A stretch of 64,000 nt of DNA from Flavobacterium terrisoli (GTDB lineage Bacteria > Bacteroidota > Bacteroidia > Flavobacteriales > Flavobacteriaceae), in NCBI RefSeq assembly GCF_030167905.1, contig NZ_JARGNA010000003.1, positions 310,001 through 374,000 on the forward strand, read 5' to 3'. A program made the position numbers and the translations under genes. Below, in pieces: positions 8,479 to 15,336 of this stretch. The notes below the pieces were generated by a model. It saw only the letters and a program-made list of their open reading frames with translations. It ran no database searches and was not told the DNA's origin. The number at the start of each line of letters is the position of its first letter. Position 1 is the stretch's first letter.

Positions 8479-9890
8479 TGGTAATCAGTACATTTATATT
8501 AATCGTTTTATATGTGATTTACTTCAGTGTTTTAATACTGCTGGGCTATATTTCGTATAAAATGCCGAAGCTTAAAGTCACCAAATCTGAGACCGAAGAA
8601 ACGGAAGAAATAAAAAACAACAGCCAGAATTATATTTACACCGGAATACTGTTAGCGATTGTCGGAATTTTGGTCAATACTTATATTTTGGTCCAAGGCA
8701 CACCTTTGGAAAGTCATATGATGGAATGGCTCAATATTGTCATCCGTTTGATGCATATCACTTTCGGAATTGCTTGGATTGGGGCTTCGTTTTACTTTGT
8801 ATTCCTTGAAAATGCCTTGAATAGGACAGAAGATGTCCGCGATGAATTGGCCGGAAATCTCTGGGCAGTTCACGGTGGTGGATTCTATTATTTGGAGAAA
8901 TACAAAATCGCACCAAAGACGATTCCAAAGCATTTGCATTGGTTCAAATATGAAGCTTATTTTACCTGGCTTTCGGGTTTTTGTTTGCTGTTTGTGGTGT
9001 ATTATTTCAATGCTTCCGCTTTCCTGATTGACAAAAATGTAATGGATATTACCGCTACGCAAGGCATCTTAACAGGAATCGGATCTTTTGTTGTTGGATG
9101 GATAATTTATGACCAAATGTGTAAATCGGCCTTAATCAAAAATCAATTTTGGTTTTCGATTATCGGTTTTATTTTCCTGATTACGTTTGCGTGGTTTTAT
9201 TGCCATGTGTTCAGTGCGCGAGCGGCTTATATCCATTTTGGTGCGATGATAGGAAGTTTGATGGTAGCGAATGTATTTTTTGTGATTATTCCCGGCCAAA
9301 AGGAAATGGTGCGTTGTGCCAAACTAGGCATTCCATTGGATCCAAGTTTGGGTAAAAAAGCCTTAGCGCGTTCGTTGCACAACAACTATTTCACACTGCC
9401 GGTGTTGTTTGTGATGGTGAGCAATCACTTTCCATCGACCTTTGGCTATGAATATCCGTGGTTGGTTTTGGCCATCATTTCGCTCGGCGCGGCAGGCGTA
9501 AAGCATTATCTGAATTTAAAGGAAAAGAAACAACTCAATGTTTGGATTTTGCCGGTTTCGGTGGTAATTTTATTGGCGGCTTGTTTTATTACGGCGCCAA
9601 GTACGAATCCGAACGAGTGTAAAACTGAAGTGACGATTACCGAAGTGCAGGAAATTGTGCAGAAACGTTGCGTACAATGCCATTCGTCGGCGCCAACCGA
9701 TGATACTTATAAAGTCGCTCCAAGTGGCGTTATGTATGACACACCGCAGGATATTGTAAAGAAAAAAGACTTAATTATGCAAAGGGTTGTTTTGACCAAA
9801 ACAATGCCTCAGAATAATAAAACCAACATGACCGAAGAAGAACGAAACCTGATTCGATGTTGGATAGAACAAGGCGGAAGCCTAAAATAA
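8478..9890 (+). CDS. puuD: Membrane urate hydroxylase/oxidase PuuD with C-terminal cytochrome c domain
   Basis: The 470-residue protein has about eight or nine membrane helices and a short C-terminal haem domain. The N-terminal part matches the PuuD family (FGIAWIGASFYFVFLENAL, GFYYLEKYK, FKYEAYFTWLSGF). C398-VQC-H402 is the haem c motif, with a methionine in KTMPQNN as possible axial ligand. PuuD-type proteins oxidise urate to 5-hydroxyisourate, passing electrons to the respiratory chain rather than to oxygen as soluble uricase does. The start is a GTG overlapping the allantoicase stop by one base. The next gene encodes the two enzymes that process its product. Confidence 0.88.
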   Translation: MVISTFILIVLYVIYFSVLILLGYISYKMPKLKVTKSETEETEEIKNNSQNYIYTGILLAIVGILVNTYILVQGTPLESHMMEWLNIVIRLMHITFGIAWIGASFYFVFLENALNRTEDVRDELAGNLWAVHGGGFYYLEKYKIAPKTIPKHLHWFKYEAYFTWLSGFCLLFVVYYFNASAFLIDKNVMDITATQGILTGIGSFVVGWIIYDQMCKSALIKNQFWFSIIGFIFLITFAWFYCHVFSARAAYIHFGAMIGSLMVANVFFVIIPGQKEMVRCAKLGIPLDPSLGKKALARSLHNNYFTLPVLFVMVSNHFPSTFGYEYPWLVLAIISLGAAGVKHYLNLKEKKQLNVWILPVSVVILLAACFITAPSTNPNECKTEVTITEVQEIVQKRCVQCHSSAPTDDTYKVAPSGVMYDTPQDIVKKKDLIMQRVVLTKTMPQNNKTNMTEEERNLIRCWIEQGGSLK

Positions 9891-9897
9891 TGACGAT

Positions 9898-10746
9898 ATG
9901 AATTTATTAGCCTTTAATAATTTGCCCGAAGAAACAGCCAAAAGAGAGTTATTTGCCTGTTGCGGTTCAACCCAATGGACCGATTCGATGATGAAACATT
10001 TTCCTTTTGTTTCCGAAAAGCAATTGGTGGATTTGTCGGCTCAAATTTGGTATGATGAATGTAATGAAAATGATTGGCGCGAATCGTTTACACACCATCC
10101 GAAAATTGGTGATGTGAAAAGCCTGACCGAAAAGTTTGCAGGCAAAGAGCAAGCCGGAGTAGCAGTAGCAACTCAAGAAACCATCCAAGCTTTGGCGAAA
10201 GCCAATGGTGATTATGAAGCCAAAAACGGTTTTATCTTTATTGTTTGTGCCACCGGAAAATCAGCTGATGAAATGTTACAAATTCTTTTGGATAGATTAA
10301 AAAACACGCCCGAAGAAGAACTCCATATTGCCATGGGCGAACAGCAAAAAATTTCCATCATTCGTTTTAAAAAAATGTTACCTGATGGTGATTTCAGTTT
10401 CCTGAAAGTAAGTCAAATTACGACACATGTTTTAGATACAGCCGTTGGTTTACCCGGAAAAAACATCTCTATAAAATTGCAGGCGAAGCGAAACAATATT
10501 TGGCAAACCATTGCGCAAGGCATCACCAATAATGACGGCAGGATTCCCGATTTATTGCCACAGGAACGCAACCTAAAACCCAATACCTACAAAATGGTTT
10601 TTGACACCGGAAGCTATTACAAAAAACAAAACCTAAAAACGTTTTATCCCGAAGTGGAGATACTGTTTACCACTTTTGATGAAACCCATTATCACGTGCC
10701 ATTGTTGGTCAATCCGTTCGGATATAGTACTTACAGAGGAAGCTGA
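9898..10746 (+). CDS. Bifunctional OHCU decarboxylase / 5-hydroxyisourate hydrolase (UraD-UraH fusion)
   Basis: Residues 1-160 are the OHCU decarboxylase domain, with the active-site FTHHPKIGDVKSL and KFAGKEQAGV. Residues 174-282 are a transthyretin-like 5-hydroxyisourate hydrolase, starting ITTHVLDTAVG and ending in the family-specific YRGS. The fusion would convert 5-hydroxyisourate via OHCU to S-allantoin in one protein. The domain order equals that of the plant allantoin synthase (TTL). It follows puuD by seven bases, so substrate producer and consumer are adjacent. The domain calls are firm; activity is by family knowledge. Confidence 0.93.
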   Translation: MNLLAFNNLPEETAKRELFACCGSTQWTDSMMKHFPFVSEKQLVDLSAQIWYDECNENDWRESFTHHPKIGDVKSLTEKFAGKEQAGVAVATQETIQALAKANGDYEAKNGFIFIVCATGKSADEMLQILLDRLKNTPEEELHIAMGEQQKISIIRFKKMLPDGDFSFLKVSQITTHVLDTAVGLPGKNISIKLQAKRNNIWQTIAQGITNNDGRIPDLLPQERNLKPNTYKMVFDTGSYYKKQNLKTFYPEVEILFTTFDETHYHVPLLVNPFGYSTYRGS

Positions 10747-10757
10747 AAAAGAAAATA

Positions 10758-10800
10758 GACCCGAGGCGCAGCCGAATTGTATGGAGCGCAGCGGAATAAA
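10758..10800 (+). repeat. Short intergenic repeat, type 1 (copy A)
   Basis: A GC-richer stretch starts GACCCGAGGC and ends GGAGCGCAGCGGAATAAA, between the UraD-UraH fusion and the DUF6986 gene. Similar words occur at 51781-51824 and, inverted, at 47827-47842. It contains no recognisable gene. Its position inside an otherwise compact operon suggests a late insertion. Confidence 0.5.
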
Positions 10801-10837
10801 TATAGAACAAAGAGAATAGATATTAAAAATCAGAATT

Positions 10838-12175
10838 ATGACGATTCCTAATAATAAGAAAGAACAATTGTTCCAAAGTTTATCCCAGGCAAACAATACT
10901 TTTAACGAAGTATATCCCGGCGACCGAAGTGAGCGCCAACCGGTACACACTTTGTATGGCGGAGCCAATCTTTTCAAATCGGATGCGCCGATTGCCTTAG
11001 GGCATCGTGCTTTGGAAATCTTGGAAACCTATGCACCGAATCATGAAGTTTTCGGAAAAGCTTTTGGCTTGACCGGTGGCAATGATTTCAGCAAACGCAT
11101 TTATGATAAGGTGGTGGCCAAATTAAAATCGGAAGCCATAGAAGATTTTCGTATCGATTTTGAAGACGGTTATGGCAACAGAAGCAATGAAGAAGAAGAT
11201 GCAACTGCGGTTAGCGCTGCCAAAGAAGTAGCCAAAGGAATGGCAGACAAAACGCTTTCGCCATTTATAGGAATCCGAATCAAACCTTTTACCGAAGAAA
11301 TGAAAGAAAGAGGTTTGCGTACCTTGGATATTTTCGTTTCGACTTTGGTAAAAGAAACTAACGGTAAATTACCTGAGAATTTTGTGGTGATGTTGCCAAA
11401 GGTTACGATTCCGGAACAACCGGAAACTTTGGCCAATTTTTTCACCATTTTGGAAGAAGAATTAGGTTTGACCAAAGGCATTTTGAAAATGGAAATGATG
11501 GTTGAAACTACACAAGCTATCATGGATATTAACGGAACCAATCCATTATACAGATTCATCAAAGCGGCTCAAGGTCGTTGTATCGCGATGCATTTTGGAA
11601 CCTATGATTATACTGCCAGTTGCAGCATCACGGCCAAGTACCAAGAAATGGATCATCCCGTTTGTGATTTTGCCCACCATATGACCAAAGTCGCTTTGGC
11701 ACACACCGGAATCTGGTTGAGCGATGGCGCAACGAACACGATGCCTATCGGTCCACACCGAGGCGATTTGACTCCCGAGCAGGAAGAAGAAAACCGTCAA
11801 GTCGTTCACCGTGCCTGGAAAAAAGGATATGATCATATTCGTCATTCTTTATGGAATGGCTATTACCAGGGTTGGGATTTGAATCCGGCACAATTCCCGA
11901 TGCGTTATGCTGCCGTTTATGCTTTCTTCCTGGAAAGTTATGACGATGCAGTTGACCGTTTGAAAACCTTTGTGGAAAAAGCGGCGCGTGCTACGCTAAT
12001 CGGAGACGTATTTGATGATGCGGCAACCGGTCAGGGATTATTGAATTACTTCCTTCGCGCCTTAAACAGCGGTGCGATTACCGAAGAAGAAGTGTTGGCA
12101 ACTGGCCTGACATTAGACGAGATTCGCGGTCGTTCTTTCAAGAAAATTTTGGAAAACAGAAAGGCAAATAGTTAA
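10838..12175 (+). CDS. DUF6986 / HpcH-HpaI aldolase-like protein of the purine cluster
   Basis: The 445-residue protein resembles the citrate lyase beta/HpcH-HpaI TIM-barrel superfamily. It has IDFEDGYG near residue 107, a conserved acidic metal-type segment, then FIGIRIKPF and GILKMEMMVETTQAI. Genomes with ureide pathways often carry such proteins, some misnamed phosphoenolpyruvate kinase. Its substrate is not known to me. Given its place after allantoicase and UraD-UraH, and the absence of a ureidoglycolate lyase, a role in glyoxylate or ureidoglycolate handling (aldol, malate synthase-like or lyase chemistry) is a hypothesis. It is 91 bases downstream of the fusion gene, with a repeat between. 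Confidence 0.7.
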   Translation: MTIPNNKKEQLFQSLSQANNTFNEVYPGDRSERQPVHTLYGGANLFKSDAPIALGHRALEILETYAPNHEVFGKAFGLTGGNDFSKRIYDKVVAKLKSEAIEDFRIDFEDGYGNRSNEEEDATAVSAAKEVAKGMADKTLSPFIGIRIKPFTEEMKERGLRTLDIFVSTLVKETNGKLPENFVVMLPKVTIPEQPETLANFFTILEEELGLTKGILKMEMMVETTQAIMDINGTNPLYRFIKAAQGRCIAMHFGTYDYTASCSITAKYQEMDHPVCDFAHHMTKVALAHTGIWLSDGATNTMPIGPHRGDLTPEQEEENRQVVHRAWKKGYDHIRHSLWNGYYQGWDLNPAQFPMRYAAVYAFFLESYDDAVDRLKTFVEKAARATLIGDVFDDAATGQGLLNYFLRALNSGAITEEEVLATGLTLDEIRGRSFKKILENRKANS

Positions 12176-12219
12176 CAATCAAATGTTATTAAGTATCTGA
12201 AAATGAGTGAATGCTCATA

Positions 12220-12270
12220 AGTTTTTAATGGTAAATTAGCTAGTAAATAGATTAACTAACCATTAAAACT
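12220..12270 (+). promoter_or_regulatory. Long inverted repeat in the aqpZ leader
   Basis: AGTTTTTAATGGT (12220-12232) and ACCATTAAAACT (12259-12270) pair over 12 bp with one bulged T around a 26-base loop, ending seven bases before the aqpZ ATG. It has no T-run, so it is not a simple terminator. An operator or an mRNA leader hairpin is possible. Confidence 0.4.
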
Positions 12271-12276
12271 AAACTT

Positions 12277-12984
12277 ATGAGAAAATTATTCGCAGAATTT
12301 TTCGGTACCTACTGGCTCGTTTTTGGCGGCTGTGGTAGCGCTTTGTTTGCCGCAGGAATTCCTAATCTGGGAATCGGATTTGCTGGTGTTTCTTTAGCCT
12401 TTGGATTAACCGTTTTGACAATGGCTTACGCTGTGGGTCACATTTCGGGCGGACATTTTAATCCGGCGGTGTCTTTCGGACTTTGGGCCGGTGGAAGATT
12501 TTCGGCTAAAGAGTTATTGCCTTATATCATTTCGCAATGCTTGGGCGGAATTGCTGCAGCGGGAACTTTGATGTTCATCCTTTCAGGAAAATATGACCAA
12601 GTCATTGACAATACTAAAGCCGGTGCTTTTGCCACCAACGGTTATGGCGCTTTTTCGCCTGATGGTTATTCGATGGTAGCTTGTTTTGCGGCAGAATTTG
12701 TCCTAACGATGTTCTTTTTACTTGTAATTCTGGGTGCAACAGACAAATTGGCCAACGGTAAATTTGCAGGTGTCGCTATCGGTTTGGCGTTGACATTAAT
12801 CCATTTAATTAGTATTCCGATTACCAATACTTCGGTAAACCCAGCGCGTTCTTTATCGCAAGCTGTTTTTGCCGGAGGTGAACCATTAACTCAGGTTTGG
12901 TTGTTTTGGGCAGCGCCAATTGCAGGAGCAGTAGTTGGTGGATTTATTTATAAATTACTTTTAGAGAAAAAAGAAGATTTATAA
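12277..12984 (+). CDS. aqpZ: Aquaporin Z-type water channel
   Basis: The 235-residue protein has six membrane segments and both NPA motifs, HFNPAVSFG and [11 protein letters not shown]. The arginine after the second NPA and the overall pattern match AqpZ rather than glycerol facilitators. It should carry water across the inner membrane. It follows the purine-breakdown genes but is separated from them by about 100 bases containing an inverted repeat, so co-transcription is uncertain. A strong terminator follows. Confidence 0.92.
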   Translation: MRKLFAEFFGTYWLVFGGCGSALFAAGIPNLGIGFAGVSLAFGLTVLTMAYAVGHISGGHFNPAVSFGLWAGGRFSAKELLPYIISQCLGGIAAAGTLMFILSGKYDQVIDNTKAGAFATNGYGAFSPDGYSMVACFAAEFVLTMFFLLVILGATDKLANGKFAGVAIGLALTLIHLISIPITNTSVNPARSLSQAVFAGGEPLTQVWLFWAAPIAGAVVGGFIYKLLLEKKEDL

Positions 12985-13005
12985 TTTCAATATAAGTTAA
13001 TCAGT

Positions 13006-13049
13006 AAAGAGAAAAGAATGAAATTATTTGTTCTTTTCTCTTTATTTTT
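13006..13049 (+). terminator. Rho-independent terminator after aqpZ
   Basis: A perfect 13-bp stem, AAAGAGAAAAGAA (13006-13018) with its complement at 13031-13043, encloses a 12-base loop and is followed by ATTTTT. It ends only five bases before the alkB ATG. Confidence 0.8.
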
Positions 13050-13054
13050 GAAAT

Positions 13055-13657
13055 ATGAATTCACTTTTTCCCAAAGAAAAAATCACGTTTAAGATTCCGG
13101 ATGCCGAAATCGAATACTATCCGAATTTCTTTGACGTTGCTCGGGCCAATGAACTTTTGGAGAAGTTAAAAGCTGATATTCCCTGGCAGCAGGATTCAAT
13201 AACTGTTTTTGGAAAAACACATCCGCAACCGCGATTGACTGCACTTTTTGGCAATGAAGGCAAACCATATGGTTATTCCAATATCGTCATGCAGCCGCAC
13301 CATTGGAATCCGTTATTAATGTTTATTAAAAATGAAGTCGAAGAGATTTGCGGTGAGAATTTCACCACAGTTTTGCTTAACTATTACCGTGACGGCAAAG
13401 ATAGCAACGGTTGGCATGCCGATAATGAACGAGAATTAGGCCGAAATCCGGTCATTGCTTCGGTGAGTTTTGGAGCTGAGCGAAGCTTTCAATTGCAGCA
13501 CAATACCATTAAAGAACAAAAATTGAAAATCAATCTGGAACACGGAAGTTTGCTGATTATGAAAGGCCCAACACAGCATTTTTGGAAACACCAAATTCCT
13601 AAAACGGTCAAGCCAATTGGCTCCAGAATCAATCTCACTTTTCGCATTATCAAGTAA
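13055..13657 (+). CDS. alkB: AlkB-like 2-oxoglutarate/Fe(II)-dependent dioxygenase (alkylation repair)
   Basis: The 200-residue protein matches the short bacterial AlkB group. The iron ligands appear as H-x-D in GWHADNERELG and the distal histidine in TQHFWKHQIPKT; SRINLTFR supplies the 2-oxoglutarate-binding arginine. VSFGAERSFQLQH is also characteristic. It would remove methyl groups such as 1-methyladenine and 3-methylcytosine from DNA oxidatively. The ATG lies just after the aqpZ terminator, with a TATTTTTG at 13043-13050 but little room for a leader. Confidence 0.88.
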   Translation: MNSLFPKEKITFKIPDAEIEYYPNFFDVARANELLEKLKADIPWQQDSITVFGKTHPQPRLTALFGNEGKPYGYSNIVMQPHHWNPLLMFIKNEVEEICGENFTTVLLNYYRDGKDSNGWHADNERELGRNPVIASVSFGAERSFQLQHNTIKEQKLKINLEHGSLLIMKGPTQHFWKHQIPKTVKPIGSRINLTFRIIK

Positions 13658-13670
13658 TTCCCATTTTCAT

Positions 13671-13678
13671 TATATTTG
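13671..13678 (+). promoter_or_regulatory. -7 element for the sterol desaturase gene
   Basis: TATATTTG matches TAnnTTTG, but no TTG lies at the right distance upstream. It argues against the upstream TTG start at 13676, which is inside this box. Transcription would give a very short leader to ATG 13694. Confidence 0.4.
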
Positions 13679-13693
13679 AATAAAAACAATTTG

Positions 13694-14518
13694 ATGAACG
13701 AAATCATACTATATTTTAAGGACATTCCTTCTTCACACAGGGCGCTTATTTTAGCCGGTGGCATTACTATTTTCTGGCTGATTGAAAGTGCGGTTCCATT
13801 TATCAGATTTGGCTATAACAAATGGCAACACGCCGGAATCAATATCTTTTTTACCGTTACAACTATCATTGTCAACTTCTGTTTGGCTTTTGTTTTGGTC
13901 AATGCTGCACAATGGACGGTTGACCATCATTTTGGTTTATTGAATTGGCTGCCAGAAATGAATATTTGGTTATTTGCTATCGTTGGTTTGCTGCTTTTGG
14001 ATTTGATAGGAGCTTATCTGCCTCATCTTGTAGAGCACAAAACCAGATTTCTGTGGCGTTTTCATTTGATTCATCATACCGATACCTGGATCGACACGAC
14101 TTCTGCTAATCGCCATCATCCAGGCGAAAGTGTATTGCGTTTTATTTTCACCACTGCCGGTGTTTTGATTATTGGCTGTCCGATGTGGATGGTTTTTATG
14201 TATCAGACTTTGTCGGTTGTGGCAACACAATTCAATCATGCCAACATTGTTCTGCCAAAGAAACTGGATAAAATCTTAAGCTATTTTATTGTTTCACCCG
14301 ATATGCATAAAGTCCATCACCATTACGTTTTGCCTTATACAGACAGCAATTATGGCAATATTTTTTCAGTTTGGGACCGATTGTTTGGGACTTTCAAAAC
14401 TTTGGACAGAGAGAAACTGGTTTATGGCGTTGATACCCATATGAAGCCCGAAGAGCATAATAATTTAAGGAATTTATTGTCGATTCCTTTTCAGCGATAC
14501 CGTTCGCCGGATTCTTAA
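13694..14518 (+). CDS. Sterol desaturase / fatty acid hydroxylase family membrane enzyme
   Basis: The 274-residue membrane protein has the histidine boxes of the fatty acid hydroxylase superfamily: HLVEH, FHLIHHTD, NRHHPGE and KVHHHYVLPYTDSNYG. These bind a di-iron centre that hydroxylates or desaturates lipids. The lipid substrate cannot be told from sequence; ornithine lipids, carotenoids or hopanoids are options in the family. The ATG at 13694 is preferred to the TTG at 13676 because the latter overlaps a -7 box. No clear terminator follows. Confidence 0.85.
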   Translation: MNEIILYFKDIPSSHRALILAGGITIFWLIESAVPFIRFGYNKWQHAGINIFFTVTTIIVNFCLAFVLVNAAQWTVDHHFGLLNWLPEMNIWLFAIVGLLLLDLIGAYLPHLVEHKTRFLWRFHLIHHTDTWIDTTSANRHHPGESVLRFIFTTAGVLIIGCPMWMVFMYQTLSVVATQFNHANIVLPKKLDKILSYFIVSPDMHKVHHHYVLPYTDSNYGNIFSVWDRLFGTFKTLDREKLVYGVDTHMKPEEHNNLRNLLSIPFQRYRSPDS

Positions 14519-14626
14519 GATTCAAAAAAAAACAAGCAGCCAATTACCAACTAATTATTTTTTTTATTAATATTGAAATACGAATTGATCAGTTGAAATC
14601 TATTTTTAAATAATGCTTTTACAGAA

Positions 14627-14902
14627 ATGAAAAAAAGTAAGCTTGCAGACTTTGACAACGAACAAATTGAAAGAGTTGTCAGTATGGCTCAGGAGGAAAG
14701 AAAACCTTTTGAAGTAATAAAAGAAGAATTTGGACTTACCGAAAATGAAGTAACCGAATTAATGAGAAAACGTTTATCGAAAGATAATTTTGAGCTTTGG
14801 AAAAAGAAAGCGACCGGAAGTAAGCCAAAGCCAAAACCGATCATTGACGATTTCGATGATGATTTAGAAGGAAAATACTATATCAAAAATAAATTTGACT
14901 AA
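14627..14902 (+). CDS. DUF2805 / TIGR03643 family protein (first tandem copy)
   Basis: The 91-residue protein has a helix-turn-helix-like core, FDNEQIERVVSMAQEERKPF then EFGLTENEVTELMRKRL and FELWKKK. That is the TIGR03643/DUF2805 pattern found in many Bacteroidota and marine bacteria. The function is not known to me; the fold suggests nucleic-acid contact. The tail after residue 65 is Lys/Pro then Asp rich. A perfect terminator separates it from a second copy of the family immediately downstream. Confidence 0.8.
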   Translation: MKKSKLADFDNEQIERVVSMAQEERKPFEVIKEEFGLTENEVTELMRKRLSKDNFELWKKKATGSKPKPKPIIDDFDDDLEGKYYIKNKFD

Positions 14903-14908
14903 AATTTT

Positions 14909-14934
14909 AACTCTTGTTCAGCAAGAGTTTTTTT
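14909..14934 (+). terminator. Rho-independent terminator after the first DUF2805 gene
   Basis: AACTCTTG (14909-14916) and CAAGAGTT (14922-14929) form a perfect 8-bp stem with a five-base loop and a run of T. It separates the two DUF2805 paralogues into distinct transcripts. Confidence 0.85.
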
Positions 14935-14957
14935 ATTTAATGCCGATTTTTGTCTTC

Positions 14958-15239
14958 ATGAAAACAAACTTGTTTACAGAACTGCAACTCGACAGAATCA
15001 TAGAAATGGCTTGGGAAGACCGTACGCCGTTTGAAGCAATTACTTTTCAGTTTGGCATTTCAGAACAAGAAACAATTGAAATTATGCGTCGCGAGATGAA
15101 ACCTTCGAGTTTTAAAATGTGGCGCCAAAGAGTTCAAGGAAGAACCACCAAGCACGCCAAACTTCGAACAAATGGTATAGATAGATTCAAATGTTCACTT
15201 CAAAGACAAATTACCCACAACAAAATCTCCAAACGTTAA
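14958..15239 (+). CDS. DUF2805 / TIGR03643 family protein (second tandem copy)
   Basis: From ATG 14958 the protein is 93 residues. It aligns with the gene before it: LQLDRIIEMAWEDRTPFEAI, FGISEQETIEIMRREM and FKMWRQRVQG match the helix-turn-helix-like core and W-containing end of the first copy. The tail is basic (KHAKLRTNG, HNKISKR), unlike the acidic tail of copy one. The frame is open to 14895 upstream, but that part runs across the terminator. The function is unknown. Confidence 0.78.
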   Translation: MKTNLFTELQLDRIIEMAWEDRTPFEAITFQFGISEQETIEIMRREMKPSSFKMWRQRVQGRTTKHAKLRTNGIDRFKCSLQRQITHNKISKR

Positions 15240-15282
15240 TCGGCATGGTTTTAGTTAATCAATTCTAAAATGTTAAAATAAG

Positions 15283-15303
15283 TGTAACTATTAGTTACAT
15301 TTG
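15283..15303 (+). promoter_or_regulatory. Palindrome overlapping the -7 box of the M61 peptidase gene
   Basis: TGTAACT-ATT-AGTTACA (15283-15299) is a perfect 7-bp inverted repeat, and its right arm runs into TACATTTG (15296-15303), a TAnnTTTG -7 element. A dimeric repressor bound here would block the promoter. No TTG lies at the expected -33 distance. Confidence 0.5.
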
Positions 15304-15336
15304 AGGACTTATTCAGAAAAATATAAATTATCAGCA

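Noticed and set aside
8652-9062. Minus-strand 136-codon frame
   Set aside because: It is antisense to puuD, whose membrane helices, haem motif and operon overlaps are clear.
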